This document shows positions 11,168 to 34,969 of a DNA stretch of 64,000 bases, piece after piece (the stretch's first letter is position 1; every line of letters starts with the position of its first letter). The DNA lies in the NCBI GenBank assembly GCA_951230915.1, contig OX579636.1, positions 35,337,567-35,401,566 of the forward strand, read 5' to 3'. The position numbers were made by a program, and so were the translations under genes. The stretch is from Antitrichia curtipendula (lineage: Eukaryota; Streptophyta; Bryopsida; Hypnales; Leucodontaceae). The notes below the pieces were generated by a model. The model worked only from the letters and a program-made list of their open reading frames with translations, did no database searches and was not told the DNA's origin.

Positions 11168-11900
11168 TTCAGAGCGGCTGCTTTGAAGTGATTTCTGAAG
11201 GTCGATTTTACCTGAACTAACTTCGGAATCCCTTCCTGCTTGTGTACGTGAGGTCTCGAGTTCCCAGTAACACTTCAGAGCAGCCACTCTGAAGTGAATT
11301 TTAGTTGTGGATTTCACTCTTCAACGATCCAATACCTTAACCATGTAGTCTTGTTCACGGTTCAGAGCGGCCGCTCTGAAGTGAGTTTCAGTTGTGAATT
11401 TCACTCTTCATCGATTTCTTACTTTAATCTTGAAGTCACATTCACGGTTCAGAGTGGCTGCTCTGATGTGGATTTCAGTTGTGAATTTCACTCTTCATCG
11501 ATCTCTTACTTTCACTGTGCAGTCTCATTCACGGTTCGGAGCGACCGCTCTGAAGCGAATTTTAGATGTGGATCTCTTCACAACGTTCACTTACTACGTC
11601 CGTGCAGTCTCGTTCACGGTTTAGTGCGGCCCCTCTGAAGTGAATTTCAGATGTGGATTTCTGTTTTTAATAATGTCGTACTTCATCCTTGGAGTCGCGT
11701 TCACGGTTTAGCGCGGCCCCTCTGAAGTGAATTTCAGATGTGGATTTCTCTTCTCAACAATGTCGTATTTCGTCCTTGGAGTCTCGTTCACGGTTTAGTG
11801 CGGCCCCTCTGAAGTGAATTTCAGAAGTGGATTTCTTTTGTCAGCCGTGTCGTATTTCATCCCTTGAGTCGCGTTCGTGGTTGACTGCGTTAGTATCTAA
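11168..11900. repeat. Palindrome array 2 (about 9 copies, about 87-bp period)
   Basis: Copies of the same palindrome start at 11168, 11274, 11361, 11448, 11535, 11620, 11708 and 11794, with a degenerate one near 11880. From 11274 onward the spacing is 85-88 bp. Here the linkers are also repeated (each has a GTGAATTTCA- or GTGGATTTC-like stretch, and later copies are preceded by TTCACGG), so it is a true 87-bp tandem repeat. The copy at 11361 is perfect. The last copies have drifted to TTTAGTGCGGCCCCTCTGAA, which has lost symmetry. It ends about 370 bp upstream of the start codon at 12272. Confidence 0.9.
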
Positions 11901-12271
11901 TTCGTTCATAATGCGTTCCTCTTGGATTGGTTGGTACTCATATTCAAAATGGTCGTCCCGTGAAGCTTGTGTTTCACATCCATCCGTTGATGGAGTGCCT
12001 GAAGTCTTCCGTTTCATACCACGCATTATTATCCACTCTATGTGAGGCATGCCGTCACTTCTTTCCGTGACAAAATGATTGATGGGGCTTCTAGGACCGC
12101 CTACCTTATGTCTTAATGCGACATATTTTCACTCGTCTTATGTTTGGCAGGTTGCGGAATTCCTAGAGCTTGAAAGGAACTGCGGATCCCAGTTGTTCAA
12201 CGTTTCACTCCTGTTATCACCGTGACTGCAATTGTCTAAGCATTGCATACCCCTCCAGACTTTATTCTCTT

Positions 12272-15200
12272 ATGTCTACTTTGAGCGATTTTCCTTCCAG
12301 CGAGTCTGACGCTGATGAGGTGAACTATTCATAATTCATTTCATTTGTCGCGAAATTGTCGGCACTTGCAATTCTGCATTCCGTTGTATTATTGTGGAAA
12401 TGTCATTTCACATATGTTTGACGCGTAGGGCTTTGAAGAATTCGAGGAAGAAGATATCGACTTGGAGGCATTTAACGCGATAGGCGAGGACACTAGTTCC
12501 ATCCCAGATTGCGAGGGCATCGGCCGCGACGGATGGCTTGGCAAGGCCCTTCTCGCGAGGCATGCGGACGACTCTGACTTTGTTGACGTGATCATTATTA
12601 CTGTCGACCCCAATGCATGTGTCGATGGACTAAGTAGGCTGGGGAATGACGATGTGGGCATTGTTGTACTCGAGGTCCACAACGGTGACCCGTGCATCGG
12701 TGACATGTGTCTGCGGTGGCCTATGCGCCAGGTATTCTACGAGGATGAGAATGGCTATGTAAGTGTTTATGATCACGCTCGCAAGCGTGAAGCCATTGAT
12801 AAGCATTTAGAGGGAAATCGTAGAAGAGTGGGCGTGAGACAATATCACTATGATAGGAGAACTCGAGCAGCAGCGGCTCTAAACAAGAGGACGAAGATGG
12901 TATCACACAAATCTATCGCAGCAGTCTTCATGCAACCTTGTTGCAAGGAAGAGTGCACACGGAAATTTCCCCCTTCCACCATTCATGCACTTCGAACGGA
13001 AATGCACATGCAATCCTTCCAAGTGAAGTCCTCCAAAAATCTGGATGTCCACCGGACAATGCACAAAGTTCTAGAAGGACGGAGGCAGTTTGTCACGGTC
13101 GAAGGTATAGACATCTGCCCAACTGCGTGGCGGATTCTCCACAACATTCCTCTCCGCACATTCGAAAGGTACAAGCCAAGGCCAAGGACGGCGTTAGAGG
13201 CGCTCCACACGGCAATTTGAACCGAGCAAAGTCGAGGAGTGCAACCATTCAAGCCATTGAGACATTGCACTCATTATTAGAGGCGGCAGCTGACCACATG
13301 CCCCATTTGTCACGCACCTTGCGCGGCGGCGAAAAAGTTGGCTTGAAAGTTCTCCCTGCCGGTACCGAATGGAAATAGTTATTGGCCACCGTCAACGAGG
13401 TAAGACCAGCACTTGCGTGGAAAGCCGTCCACTAGACTGATATGACAAGGACACGCTTGTATTGTTCCATCACTCATGACGTAGATGAAGTCCATTAGTA
13501 TTCACAGTGATACCTATTCAATGTAAATTGTAAAGAGTGGCCACGTGGGTCCCGTTGTTTGCAGGCAAACGTGGAGCTCGGTCTCCCTCCAGTGTCACAA
13601 TCATGCTTTAGTAAAATTCGAACTAGACATTTTGCAGAATACGTCATCAAAGGAAGAGGAGATTCCTTTGCAAGGTATACCATTTGCGACAACTTGAAGC
13701 AATTACGAGCATCCTTTGCACCCGGATCAGAGGACTATCAACAAATTCAAAGGCGTTTCGAGAAGCACTTGTTCTTGCAAGAAGCCTGTCGACATGCCTA
13801 CTACCGTAGTAGGCAATTGTCTAAATTAAGACCGACGCAATTACTATCCATCATGCATGACAAAATGGACCATTCAAAAACTGCATGTTTTGCATTAGCG
13901 AGGAAAACAAAGGCACTAGATGGACTCAGGAAGTTGCCTGTAAAAGTGTCAGGAATTTTTGCACATGGGCACGGCGATGGCAAATATGCACATTACAATT
14001 TGGATGTGTTTCCAAGTGATAGCAACTTCACGGTGGGCTCCATTGCCAAATTGTTGCGAGATTTGGAACAACCATCCATGAAGTCTTCGCGATGCTTGTT
14101 TAGTGGCGCCGGCAGCACCGAGTTGTATCGAGCGTTGCTCAAGGGAAGCGAGATTTGCATGCAGTCTTTGGGAGATGTTCCATCGCAACTAATGGAAGCT
14201 CGACTACTACCACCAGTGCTACACATTCAAATGGACAATTCATGGAGGGAAAACAAGAATCGGTACGTCTTTTGTTTTTGGTCCCTTTTGGTTGCAAGGC
14301 GAATTGTGAAAGAAGTGGTCGTCTCCTTCATGATAGTGGGACACACACACGACGACCTAGATGCGTCGTTTGGGCGATGGAGCATGCAACTCCGCGAAAA
14401 AGACCATCCTACCTTGCCATCGTTGATGCAATCATACATGGAAATGGAGCAAGGCCCCTTCATTCCGCACCTAATAGAAGAAGTGCCCGACTTCAAGGCC
14501 TACGTCAAACCATACATCGGGATGAAGAAGAATCAATTGGTGGGTCACTCCAATGGAAAGCAGTACAAATTCTTCATGAACGACAATGGTTGGCCGATCA
14601 TGCAATACAAAATGGCATGTACCAACATTCCATGGTTGCCCGAGCAAGGGTTGCAACTATGGAAGGAAGGTGAGGATCACAAACCTCTCCTTCCACAAGG
14701 TGATCCTATCCGTGTGACTCCCAAGAAAATGCCCAATGAAGTTGAGATTTTACGTGGACTTCAAGGATACATCCAGCATTGGATGGATGCATCTAAAGAA
14801 GACGGGACAACAGAGTATAAGGACCGCATGTCGAACTTGGTCACATATTGGACTGCCGTGACAAATGCCCTACGCAATGGAGCCAATGAAGACCCCCCAC
14901 AGTCCGAAGTATTAAAGGACGGATTCTGGCCTCAAACTCGCCAACCTGGGGATCTTTCGACGGATTTCATGCAAGACGGCAAGATGCGCAAAGAACTCGA
15001 GGAAGAAGAACCCTACATTGGCACTCTAGAGGGGAGACCACCGCCAGCTTACAATGTCGCCAGAGATCTCCACGAAGGATTCTACTTGTCTGTGAGGCCA
15101 GGATTGGATTGTGAGGAGCCCGTGTGGGTCGGTAGGGCAATAGAGCAGCCACAATTTGATCCAACAGCAGAGCACTTTCGCGAAATTCTTGTGCAATGGT

Positions 15201-15442
15201 GCACCCCATGTGGATCATCCAAGGACATGCGACGATTATACGCAGGGTGGGACACAAAACCCGGTTTCAGATGGAAGATTGACCCCACCGCTATTCAAGC
15301 CGACTACGTTTCCACGGATAGCATTATGGCATCGTGGAAACCAAAGAAGAACGAAGGCCGTAGCTTCATTGCACCCCGGCAACAAGTTCAATTTGCAGCC
15401 GAGCATTTGCGTCGAATTGCAGCAGAAGAACAGGACATGTGA
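12272..15442 (+). pseudogene. DUF7869-like transposase-type gene, broken
   Basis: Three exons fit GT-AG introns and phase: 12272-12319, 12429-13399 and 13565-15442. Exon 1 starts with ATG and encodes an acidic Ser/Glu N-terminus. Exon 2 carries a Cys-rich stretch (CCKEECTRKF) and, further on, ICPTAWRILHNIP. Exon 3 carries HIQMDNSWRENKNRY and GHTHDDLDASFGRWS. The two exon 3 motifs are typical of proteins I know as DUF7869, probably RNase H-fold transposases. Two lesions break it. Near 13171-13180 a single missing base shifts the frame. In-frame TAG 13376-13378 lies just before the second donor. Exon 3 alone is open for 625 codons, so decay is recent or only partial. Palindrome array 2 lies directly upstream. 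Confidence 0.75.
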
Positions 15443-16772
15443 ATATGAAGTCTTCAAGGGCTCTCAAAGACAACGTTGCTCAGGGAGTGAAACAACGGTA
15501 GCGTGTGTTCTAGAAGGGGAATTTTTTCAATGAACGCAACAAGTTTTGATAGTTCGTCTAATCCAACAACAAAACCTTTGATGGCCAACTCCTTTGCAGT
15601 CTCTGACGAGCAAAGAGTGCATACTCGTCAATATTTTGTACCTTTTTTGTTGTTTAATCCAAAAGATTAGTGCTTTTCCTGCTACTTCTTATCCATTTGA
15701 ACTCCGCCCATTCTGGATTTATTTTTGGTTGACCTCACGCTCATGTACAATGCCAAGCCTAAACAATCACCCAAATTTGAACCCATTGTCACACTGGAGT
15801 CCAAGTGCACCCCCTCCTTTCCATTATTTTTGGGAGCGACAACACATGCTTCAATCACAAAAAGATTCCACAAAAATTCTTCCATCTCTTGGCCATTAGT
15901 ACGACCCTCAGATCCCAATACTAGCTCCATGTACATTAACTATCTTCAATGAACGTTCTACGTAGAAAACTAGAAATCCATGCATTGGTATTCTGGGGTT
16001 CAATTTGCTACACACCGCCATTGATGACATCCAACCAACTACAAAGCAAAACAGTTGACCACCTCCTAAACCATCACGTACAAATGGCACATGGAATACC
16101 GCCATTTTAACGAAATTGCCCATAAAACCATTCATATCAAATGAGTTTATTTATAATATTCTATTATAATTTTTAATAATTGAATTTTAATTTAAAAATT
16201 TTCTTTCTTCAATTCTACTCAATGGACTAGGAAGTGACAATTCTTGACATTCTACGCTAGAAGGCATTTTTGAGGTTAATCCTTAAAGGATATTTTTGTT
16301 CTTGATAGGGCAACCTATATAATCTTGTATGAAATTTTAGAACATGGGCATGAGTTTCAAGGTTAACCCTTAAAAAATAATTTTGTTCTTCGCAAGGCTC
16401 CCCCTAGAATCTTGCAATGAAATTTTACAACAAGAATATGAGTAATTGAATAGGTCAGCAACTAAATAAATGAGACTAGTTAGCCTAGTAAGGTGAGGAA
16501 TCAAGGGGAGTTTTTGCTCAAGCTTATTGTTCACTGTCTGCTTCTCTCTCTACACATGGGCAATGTCTTTAGGCTTCACATGATCCAAACTCTCATGTGC
16601 CAAATTGGAATACTGCCAATTTAACAAAATTGACGTTATAGGCACTTGTGTACAATGGAAAGCACTAGTTTCCATTCTCACGACCATTGATAGAGTTTTT
16701 CTTAAGTAGTATGTTGCACGGCTTACTAGTGAGTTTCCATAAAAGTAATTTCCATCACAACCAGGACATCAA
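15443..16772. other. Intergenic, nothing recognised
   Basis: Separates two genes whose 3' ends face each other. Short overlapping ORFs at 15594-16135 have no domain. Two similar phrases (GGTTAATCCTTAAAGGA near 16274, GGTTAACCCTTAAAA near 16352) repeat in direct orientation. Confidence 0.4.
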
Positions 16773-28527
<11,755 letters not shown>

Positions 28528-30355
28528 TGCAGTGCTAATTCGAGCTAATTCGAGCCTTTGGCAACACCGAAGGTGGCAGACTAACTTATGCAGCTAGCCC
28601 CAGTTGACACCCGATGATACGCCTGCTGCTTGCCTTGCCTTCGTATCGCTCAATTAATTCCGCCACGTTCAATACGGATACCGAGGAGTTCAGAAAATTC
28701 TAATCCTACAGCGTCAGGTTCAGGCCAACAACACAGGCAAATCATTCTTTAAGGATACTAAATCACAGAATCAAAAGGGTTTTTAACCAAACTCCCTCAA
28801 CAAATTTGAAACTAACAATTGAACTCTCATTTCTGTGCATGTGTACCTTAACTTGCCAACTATCCGATCCTGGCCCTCACCAGCGACGAGTAGCAATGCA
28901 AAAATACATATTATTAACAGGCCCCTAACCAGAATCACATCAATGAAAGCTTGAACATGGCAATCAATTCATCTCAAAAACTGGATTCATGAATTCATAC
29001 CCTACAAGAATTCACAGCCACTGCACTGCACACCATCGACCTGATCGAATTTAGGTCAGTCCAGAATGAGATTACAGCTGGTTTCTCAATCACATCACCC
29101 AAGTCCGACTCCAATTACGTATCAGTCCTTCACCAAAGTTTCTGTCATGGCTATCAATAGAATTAGGATCCCTTGATCCAGTCAGTCGCTCCCCAGTCCC
29201 CACAGAAGCAACTTTCACACGTGCCTCGAGGCACTGACACAGCGACTTGTTCTATGATATCACCATGAGCAAGTAATTAACTCCAGTAGTGCAAAATCAC
29301 CATAGGAAACTTCTGCTGTTTCTGTTAGGCCGGGAAACAAGGATCGATAATCAATTATTCTCCCTGTCAAGGCACCTCTCTGAAATTGAAAAGTGGCAAG
29401 GACGTGAACCCCTTCAATTCCCTGGTGGTGCGGCTGCATGCCATGCATGTCTGGTGGGTGCGGGCTGATACAAGGACCAGGATTTTCGACAAGTGTGAGT
29501 GATTTAACTGTAGCAACTTATGAGGCCCTTAATCCGACTCAGGCGTTTTGAGTACTACAGTAGATATTGCCCGGCGGAAGGCGCGGAACTGAAGATGCGT
29601 GACGAGCCGTCGACATCGATCACGTACTCCAGTACTACGGAATCTAGAGTGCTAGCACATAAGACGCGCGTACGACAGTGCCGTGGTGGCCATATATGCG
29701 CCTCGAATTGCGTAGCTCTTGTCGATGCATGCTTTCCAGCTTTTTGCAAGTAAGCATTAATGGGGACCCGATCAACGTGCATTCCATTGATCGATATCAG
29801 TCCATGTCACATGCCAACGAAGTAACCAGTGCAATACACGTACACTCATGAATTATTTTCAGGGCTGGGTTGCCATAACAAGCTCCACTCCATATTTAGA
29901 AACGCACACTCACACGGTCTTTTGGGGATTAACAGATTTGAACCGACTTCAAGTTGAATAAGTTTTGGCCTTTGGGGGGAGTAATGTTATAATTCACAAA
30001 ACATTGTATAACTGGCCAATGGTCCTCTTCATGTTGGGAAGGAATTATGATTTGCTACATGTCTGGAAGGGACTTATCAATTAATTCAAGGATTAGGTTG
30101 ATTGGAGAGCCATTTCAAACAGTTTTGTTCATTGTAGGGTCCCCTTTCCAAGAATGCAAAAGGGACCCTACCTCATTGGTAAACAATGTAAGGTGCTTGT
30201 CTAGGGAGCATTGACATCGACATTTTTTGTACAAAGAATCTTTCTATGTAGGACAAAAGTGTAACTGTTCATCATTGGAATTTTGTGCAAAAAGGAGAGA
30301 TCTTGCAGAGTAAGTTGATCCCCAGTGATTTCTTTTGGTTTTTTCTAAAGCAGAT
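28528..30355. other. Upstream region of the ABC transporter gene
   Basis: The promoter and 5' leader should lie here. I see a short direct duplication (GCTAATTCGA, 28534-28553, on the plus strand) just upstream of the start codon, but no confident TATA box. No other gene: ORFs at 29260-29782 overlap on both strands and have no domain. Confidence 0.4.
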
Positions 30356-30471
30356 GATGTCACACAGTACCAAAAAGGATGATTACCATGGTCACCAGTA
30401 TGGCGTTTAAAGATGTCACACACTATTTAAAAAGCCGGATGATTTCCGTGGTCACCAACGTGGCGTTTTAA
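30356..30471. repeat. Two-copy tandem repeat, 56-bp offset
   Basis: Two copies of a unit beginning GATGTCACACA and ending GTGGCGTTTTAA or TATGGCGTTTAA, starting at 30356 and 30412. Both contain GGATGATT and TGGTCACCA. The end of the second unit resembles 8805-8848. Confidence 0.75.
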
Positions 30472-30925
30472 GGGTTCAGTTACTTCGCACATCCAAACCT
30501 TTTCCAGAAATCTCCACTGCACATGCTGTCAACAATTGGTCCAACTCAAAGATAGAATCACCCGATCACTTTAGGAGTCGGTCCGCCGCGGCGTTGCAGG
30601 CGGTTAAACAAAAATTAAAGCACTTGAAAAAGGAGAAATGGCCGACGTCGCGACAAGATAGCACCCTAGCTAGTGGTCCTGCTCCATCCGCGGAACAGTC
30701 AACGAATTAAGTAAATACAACTGTATTAGAATGCTGCAGTACAGTACCATCAAATCAGTACAGACTGAACGGGTTCCGTGCCATCCAACATACGTACGGA
30801 CCGTACACCTTCCGTATAATCTTACACAGTGCATACAATCGGCACCCCACTGAGCTGGCAAGCTCTACTGCATATACTGTGTATCGCCCCTAGCAGAGTA
30901 GCAGTCATCGCAAGGACAGGCTTCA

Positions 30926-31236
30926 CTGGGCCGGCCTAGGCACTAAAGGCTCCCCAAAATTGGAGGAGCGCCTGGTCCGCCCGCCACCCTCCGGCCCTCC
31001 CTGCCCGGGCAAACCCTGTTTTTTGCACATGAGGTTTTTTGCAAATTTTGAATTCATATTTGCGATCAGAGACTCCAAAATTGTTAAACAAGGTCAAGAA
31101 TATAACTTGGAATGGCCCAAAATAGGGAGCTTTTTTTATACATGCACCCCTGGGCCTAGTCCCGGGTAGGGAGGGTGGCGGGCAGACCAGGTGCTCCTCC
31201 GATTTTGGGGAGCCCTTAGTGCCAAGGCTGGGCCAG
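30926..31236. mobile_element. Fold-back MITE with terminal inverted repeats of about 80 bp
   Basis: The left arm from about 30926 and the right arm to about 31236 are inverted copies of each other, both rich in GCTCCCCAAAAT, GGAGGAGC and CCGCCACCCTCC. The spacer of about 150 bp is AT-richer. An inner CACTAAAGGC/CACTAAGGGC pair (30941 and 31221) resembles CACTA ends, but the inverted similarity continues outward. No clear target duplication was found. Noncoding. Confidence 0.85.
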
Positions 31237-31770
31237 AGGAAAACGCACTCAGGAACTTTGTATAAAGGTAAAGTACCTTTTTATTCTGGCACCTATGGTG
31301 AAAACACCTAGAATCGTCAATTTTAGCAACCCAGCATACTTGGAGGCGCATTTTTTAGGAAAAATATTTTTGATTTTTTGTAGTAATTATTAGCAATTGA
31401 GAATCATAAATTTTTTTGAAATATGGAATTTTTGGATATAACATGTAATATCTAAGAATTTTCAAAGTAAAAGCTCCATAGGCCACTAAAACTATCATGT
31501 AGTTGAATCTGAAACCAAGACCTTAAAAAAAAATAGTAGTCAAGGCTAGTTGCAATTCATTAAGGGGATAACTTAATGACACTTTTGAGGAAATTTAGGG
31601 ACACTTTAAGGGAAATCTACTAGACATGAATGGATATAATTGTGGGTGTTTTCACCTTAACCCTAGACCGCCCAAGAGGACAAAAAGTGTCCTCACATAG
31701 TTTTAAGTTAAATTCAAAGTACTGTAACTTTTGCATCCAATGTCCAAATTCAATAAAAACTTGTTGAGTA

Positions 31771-32190
31771 CAGGGTTGTCCCCGTCACGTCCTATCCGTC
31801 CGTCAGGATGTCCGGACGGACGTCAAGATTCAACCCCGGCATTCATCAGGATGAAATCTGGACGAGAACCGTTGACAGAGGATGAAAACTATGGAAATGG
31901 ATGGATGTTCATCGTCGATGGGAGCGCTGGACGGGCGAGCTTCCGTCGACGGGCGCATTGGACGGACGCACTGGACGGGCGTCGGGCGAGCTTCCGTCGT
32001 CGGGCGCATTGGGTGGGCGCCCTGGACGGGTGAGCTTCCGTCGACGGGCACGACACGGGCGTGATGGACGGGTATGTGGACAGGCGGGTGGACAAGCATC
32101 TGGACAGGTATAGGGTCGGTTCTGTGGACGGGCATCTAGACGGGTAACTGGACGGTTCTGTGGACGGAAAAATAGACGGGCATCTAGACG
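31771..32190. repeat. GC-rich minisatellite following a CAGGGTTG end
   Basis: Begins CAGGGTTGTCCCCGTCACG, a hAT-like end, and continues as irregular repeats of GGACGGGCG, CTTCCGTCGACGGGCG and CATCTAGACGGG. ORFs exist on both strands only because of the GC-rich repeat. It resembles the GC-rich islands at 34683-34962 and 39577-39760 in composition and in the motif GGACGG. It is probably the subterminal part of a hAT-related nonautonomous element. Confidence 0.7.
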
Positions 32191-32192
32191 GG

Positions 32193-32887
32193 TTTAGGGC
32201 CTAAATGCCCGAGGCACCCAAATCTAGTGTTGGCAAAACCTTGAAGTTAAATAAAACCTAACCAAGTTGCTATTTTTAGTAGTATCCAAGTTGTTATTTT
32301 TAGGAAGTTTTTCTTGAAGTCTAGTTATAGCATCAATAGTCTATTCTGAAAAATAAATGATAGTGATTTTTCGTTTCAAGACTTTGTGCAAGGATACCCA
32401 TTGCAATCTTGACTTCTTGTAGCATTGAGAGCTTTTGGAAATGTGCCTCGAAAACACTAGATCTTGGAGAAAAAATCACATTCAAAATTTATTTAAACTT
32501 AAAAAAAATATATAGAGTATATTTTTAAAAGCCATAAATTGATTGGGATTATATATGTTAGGCAATTTAAACTCATATTTTTTGGGTCAAAAACTTTTTA
32601 AATTTGACTTGTAAAAACTGAAAAGAGGATTGGAAGACTTCACATCATTTTTGTAGTTTTAACACCCTCATGTTCAAACGTTATTATCTTTTACTCTATA
32701 AGTGACATTGTTGTGTTTTAGCAACCTATGAGATTTGTAACATGTCTTGTTTGAATTTATACGGTTACAATTTTTTTTTAATTGATACACCTAGTCACCT
32801 AATCAAAATGTTGACATTTTGTTCAATTTAGAGCAAATTCATAGGAGCTCAAAACATGACTTGGGCATCTAGGATTCTAGGGATTAA
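32193..32887. mobile_element. TTAA-type MITE, family 1, copy 3 (inverted, diverged)
   Basis: About 695 bp matching copies 1 and 2 in the opposite orientation: it starts near CCTAAATGCCCGAGGCACCC and ends near GACTTGGGCATCTAGGATT. The outer bases are changed (left TTTAGGGCC in place of TAACCCC; right has an extra CTAGGATT-like insert before GGGATTAA), so no clean target duplication remains. It directly abuts the GC-rich minisatellite. The oldest of the three copies. Confidence 0.82.
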
Positions 32888-34379
32888 AGTTTGTTATTGA
32901 ATTTTTAATTAGAGAAGTTGCTAAATTGATTTTACATTGACTATATGGCAAGAAATTCAAAAATATTAATCCATGTAGGCCCTATGCTTATTATTGCCAA
33001 AAAACCCTCCAAGTTGTCATTTCACCATGTTCATCTTGAAATGAAATGAAAAGAAAAAATTAGAATCTATTCAATTTAAGACTTTCAAGTATAGGATCGC
33101 CATTCATAAAGTCATTTATTTCAATTGATTTTCAAATAAATTTCATGTAGCGTGACCTTATCAAGTTAGCAATTGCAAGATATTAGACTTTGATCATTTG
33201 ATTTCCATAATGCCATTTGAGAAAAAATGGAAAATGTTCAATACTTTAATTTGTAAACTTTGGATTTAAAAATAAACATGAGGGAGTAGTCAATCAATAG
33301 TCCAACTAAAAAAAGATTAAAACTAATAGAACAAAAGTTACAAAACGTGAATTATTTTTTGGTTTAATTCTAAAGACTTAAAGGAGATTTCATCAAATAT
33401 GAAGCAATCAAATAATTTGTTACTTATTTCTTGCTTTGGTAAAGAATTTCCATTGTTTTTATTTCTTAGCCCCTAAAGTAACATACTCTCATTGTCCTTG
33501 TTGCAAGGAACAAAATGGATTTTAGATAGGCTCCCATGATCTCATTTTTTACTGAAACTTTTGAAAACTTTTTCATAAGAATGATAAAATAGAATGATAG
33601 ATAAACTTATGAGTTTATTCATAATACAATTTTTACTCCAATCAGTGCCTAGGAGTAAAGGGTATGCCACAATAAGCTCAAACAGGGGAGATCGAGACAT
33701 CAGGCGGTCCAAAACTCCGGGTAGACAAAAAAATCCACAAAAAAATGAAATACGAATTTGTATATATTTTTTCCAGTTGGATTATATTGTTTTTTAAATG
33801 GGAGGCTTTCATTCATCCCATTTGGATTAGGAATGGAAAAATTATGGTTTTTTTTGTGGAGCGGGCAATCCTAGCAACTTTTTAAAATAAATTTGCTTCT
33901 TTCACTTTGAATGCTATAACTTTCAATCCATACGGTCAAACATCACAAATTTTTTATCACGTCGTCTAAGACAAGTGTAGAACAAGATCCTTTGGTTTGA
34001 TTCAAAAAAAAAATTGGAAAATTTAATTCATAGGTGAACATAGCAAAAGTGATGGTTTAGGGTGGTTTGGGCCAAAAAATGGACTTTGGACTTTAGGGCT
34101 TCACCAAAAATAAAATAGAAGTATAGAACACTCTTTTACCTACCATCTAAGTATACAAGATTCTTCTATACTATTACAAAAAGGTCCAATAGATTACAAA
34201 AATAGACAAAGGCGAAGCAACAATACACAAGGTGGAAAAGAAAACGATAAATGTACATATTTTATAAATCCGTTGAAGTACATGGTAAACTAATAAAGGC
34301 TTTACATAATTACATATGTTTGCTTTGTACAACTTCTGGTATATATTTAATTCTATACATCTATCTAGTTATACACAAT
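32888..34379. other. AT-rich noncoding DNA
   Basis: No ORF with domain signal and no repeat family shared with other parts of the window was recognised. Confidence 0.4.
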
Positions 34380-34622
34380 CTAGTCTACTTCTTCGATTAC
34401 AACGCCGCGTGCTATGCTATTTCTCAAAAATCGTTGCAGTTCTTGTTGCAATTCCAAAGTCCTCAGAAGCTGAAGTGCGTCTATATTGTATCTATTATGT
34501 AAGTGGGAAAAAATGTCATTCACAAGGGCTGGCTCATGAAAGGTATTGTCTTTAGTGTACGCCATTTGTTCCTCAAAGCTCAATTCACCCTCAAAATCCG
34601 ATTGGCTGGCCTTGAGAGTTAA
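34380..34622 (-). CDS. Possible orphan 3' exon, unknown
   Basis: From an acceptor-like CTCTCAAG just upstream, an open frame runs to TAG at 34380. The roughly 80 residues are hydrophilic and helix-like (for example LQLLRTLELQQELQRFLRN), more protein-like than other small ORFs nearby. No family is recognised and no upstream exon was found. It may be a chance ORF or a gene fragment. Confidence 0.2.
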   Translation of the reverse strand, partial: LTLKASQSDFEGELSFEEQMAYTKDNTFHEPALVNDIFSHLHNRYNIDALQLLRTLELQQELQRFLRNSIARGVVIEEVD

Positions 34623-34682
34623 ACATGATGCGTTGTGGATGTGGTGCACGCACAAAAATTAAGCGGTTTGGGTCCCAATGTC

Positions 34683-34962
34683 CAGGGTTGTCATATCGGG
34701 CGGGTCAGGGTGATCGGACGGGACGGCCGGACGGGCAAACCAGACCGGACGGTCTGGACAAGCCAGACGCCTTTCATTTTTGAAAAATTCCAATTGTCCA
34801 CGCTGGCGGTCCACGCTGGAATCAGGGCGCGGACGTGAAAGTCAGGGCGGGGACCTGAGTGCAGGGCGCGGATGGATTCGTCGGGGCGTGGACGGATTCG
34901 TTGGGGCGCGAACGTGTTAGGGAGGGCGCGGATGTGTTAGGGAGGGCGGGGACGCTACAGTT
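34683..34962. repeat. GC-rich island left of the hAT gene
   Basis: Starts CAGGGTTGTCATATCGGGCG, then repeats of GGACGG and, from about 34825, of GGGCGCGGA, GGGCGGGGAC and GATTCGTCGGGGCG. The motif GGGCGCGGACG recurs in the island on the other side of the hAT gene (39577-39760). This is the arrangement of subterminal transposase-binding repeats in hAT elements. CAGGGTTG is probably the left terminus of the element. Confidence 0.65.
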
Positions 34963-34969
34963 TAATTTG

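Noticed and set aside
1568..11900. Array periods of 58 and 87 bp as 2 x 29 and 3 x 29
   Set aside because: Several intervals (55, 60, 106) break the rule and no 29-bp sequence unit is visible; probably coincidence.
30941..31221. Calling the fold-back element a CACTA transposon
   Set aside because: Inverted similarity continues about 15 bp outward from CACTA and no 3-bp target duplication fits.
31731..32135. Overlapping ORFs of 60-101 codons on both strands
   Set aside because: Produced by the GC-rich minisatellite, which lacks stop codons in several frames.
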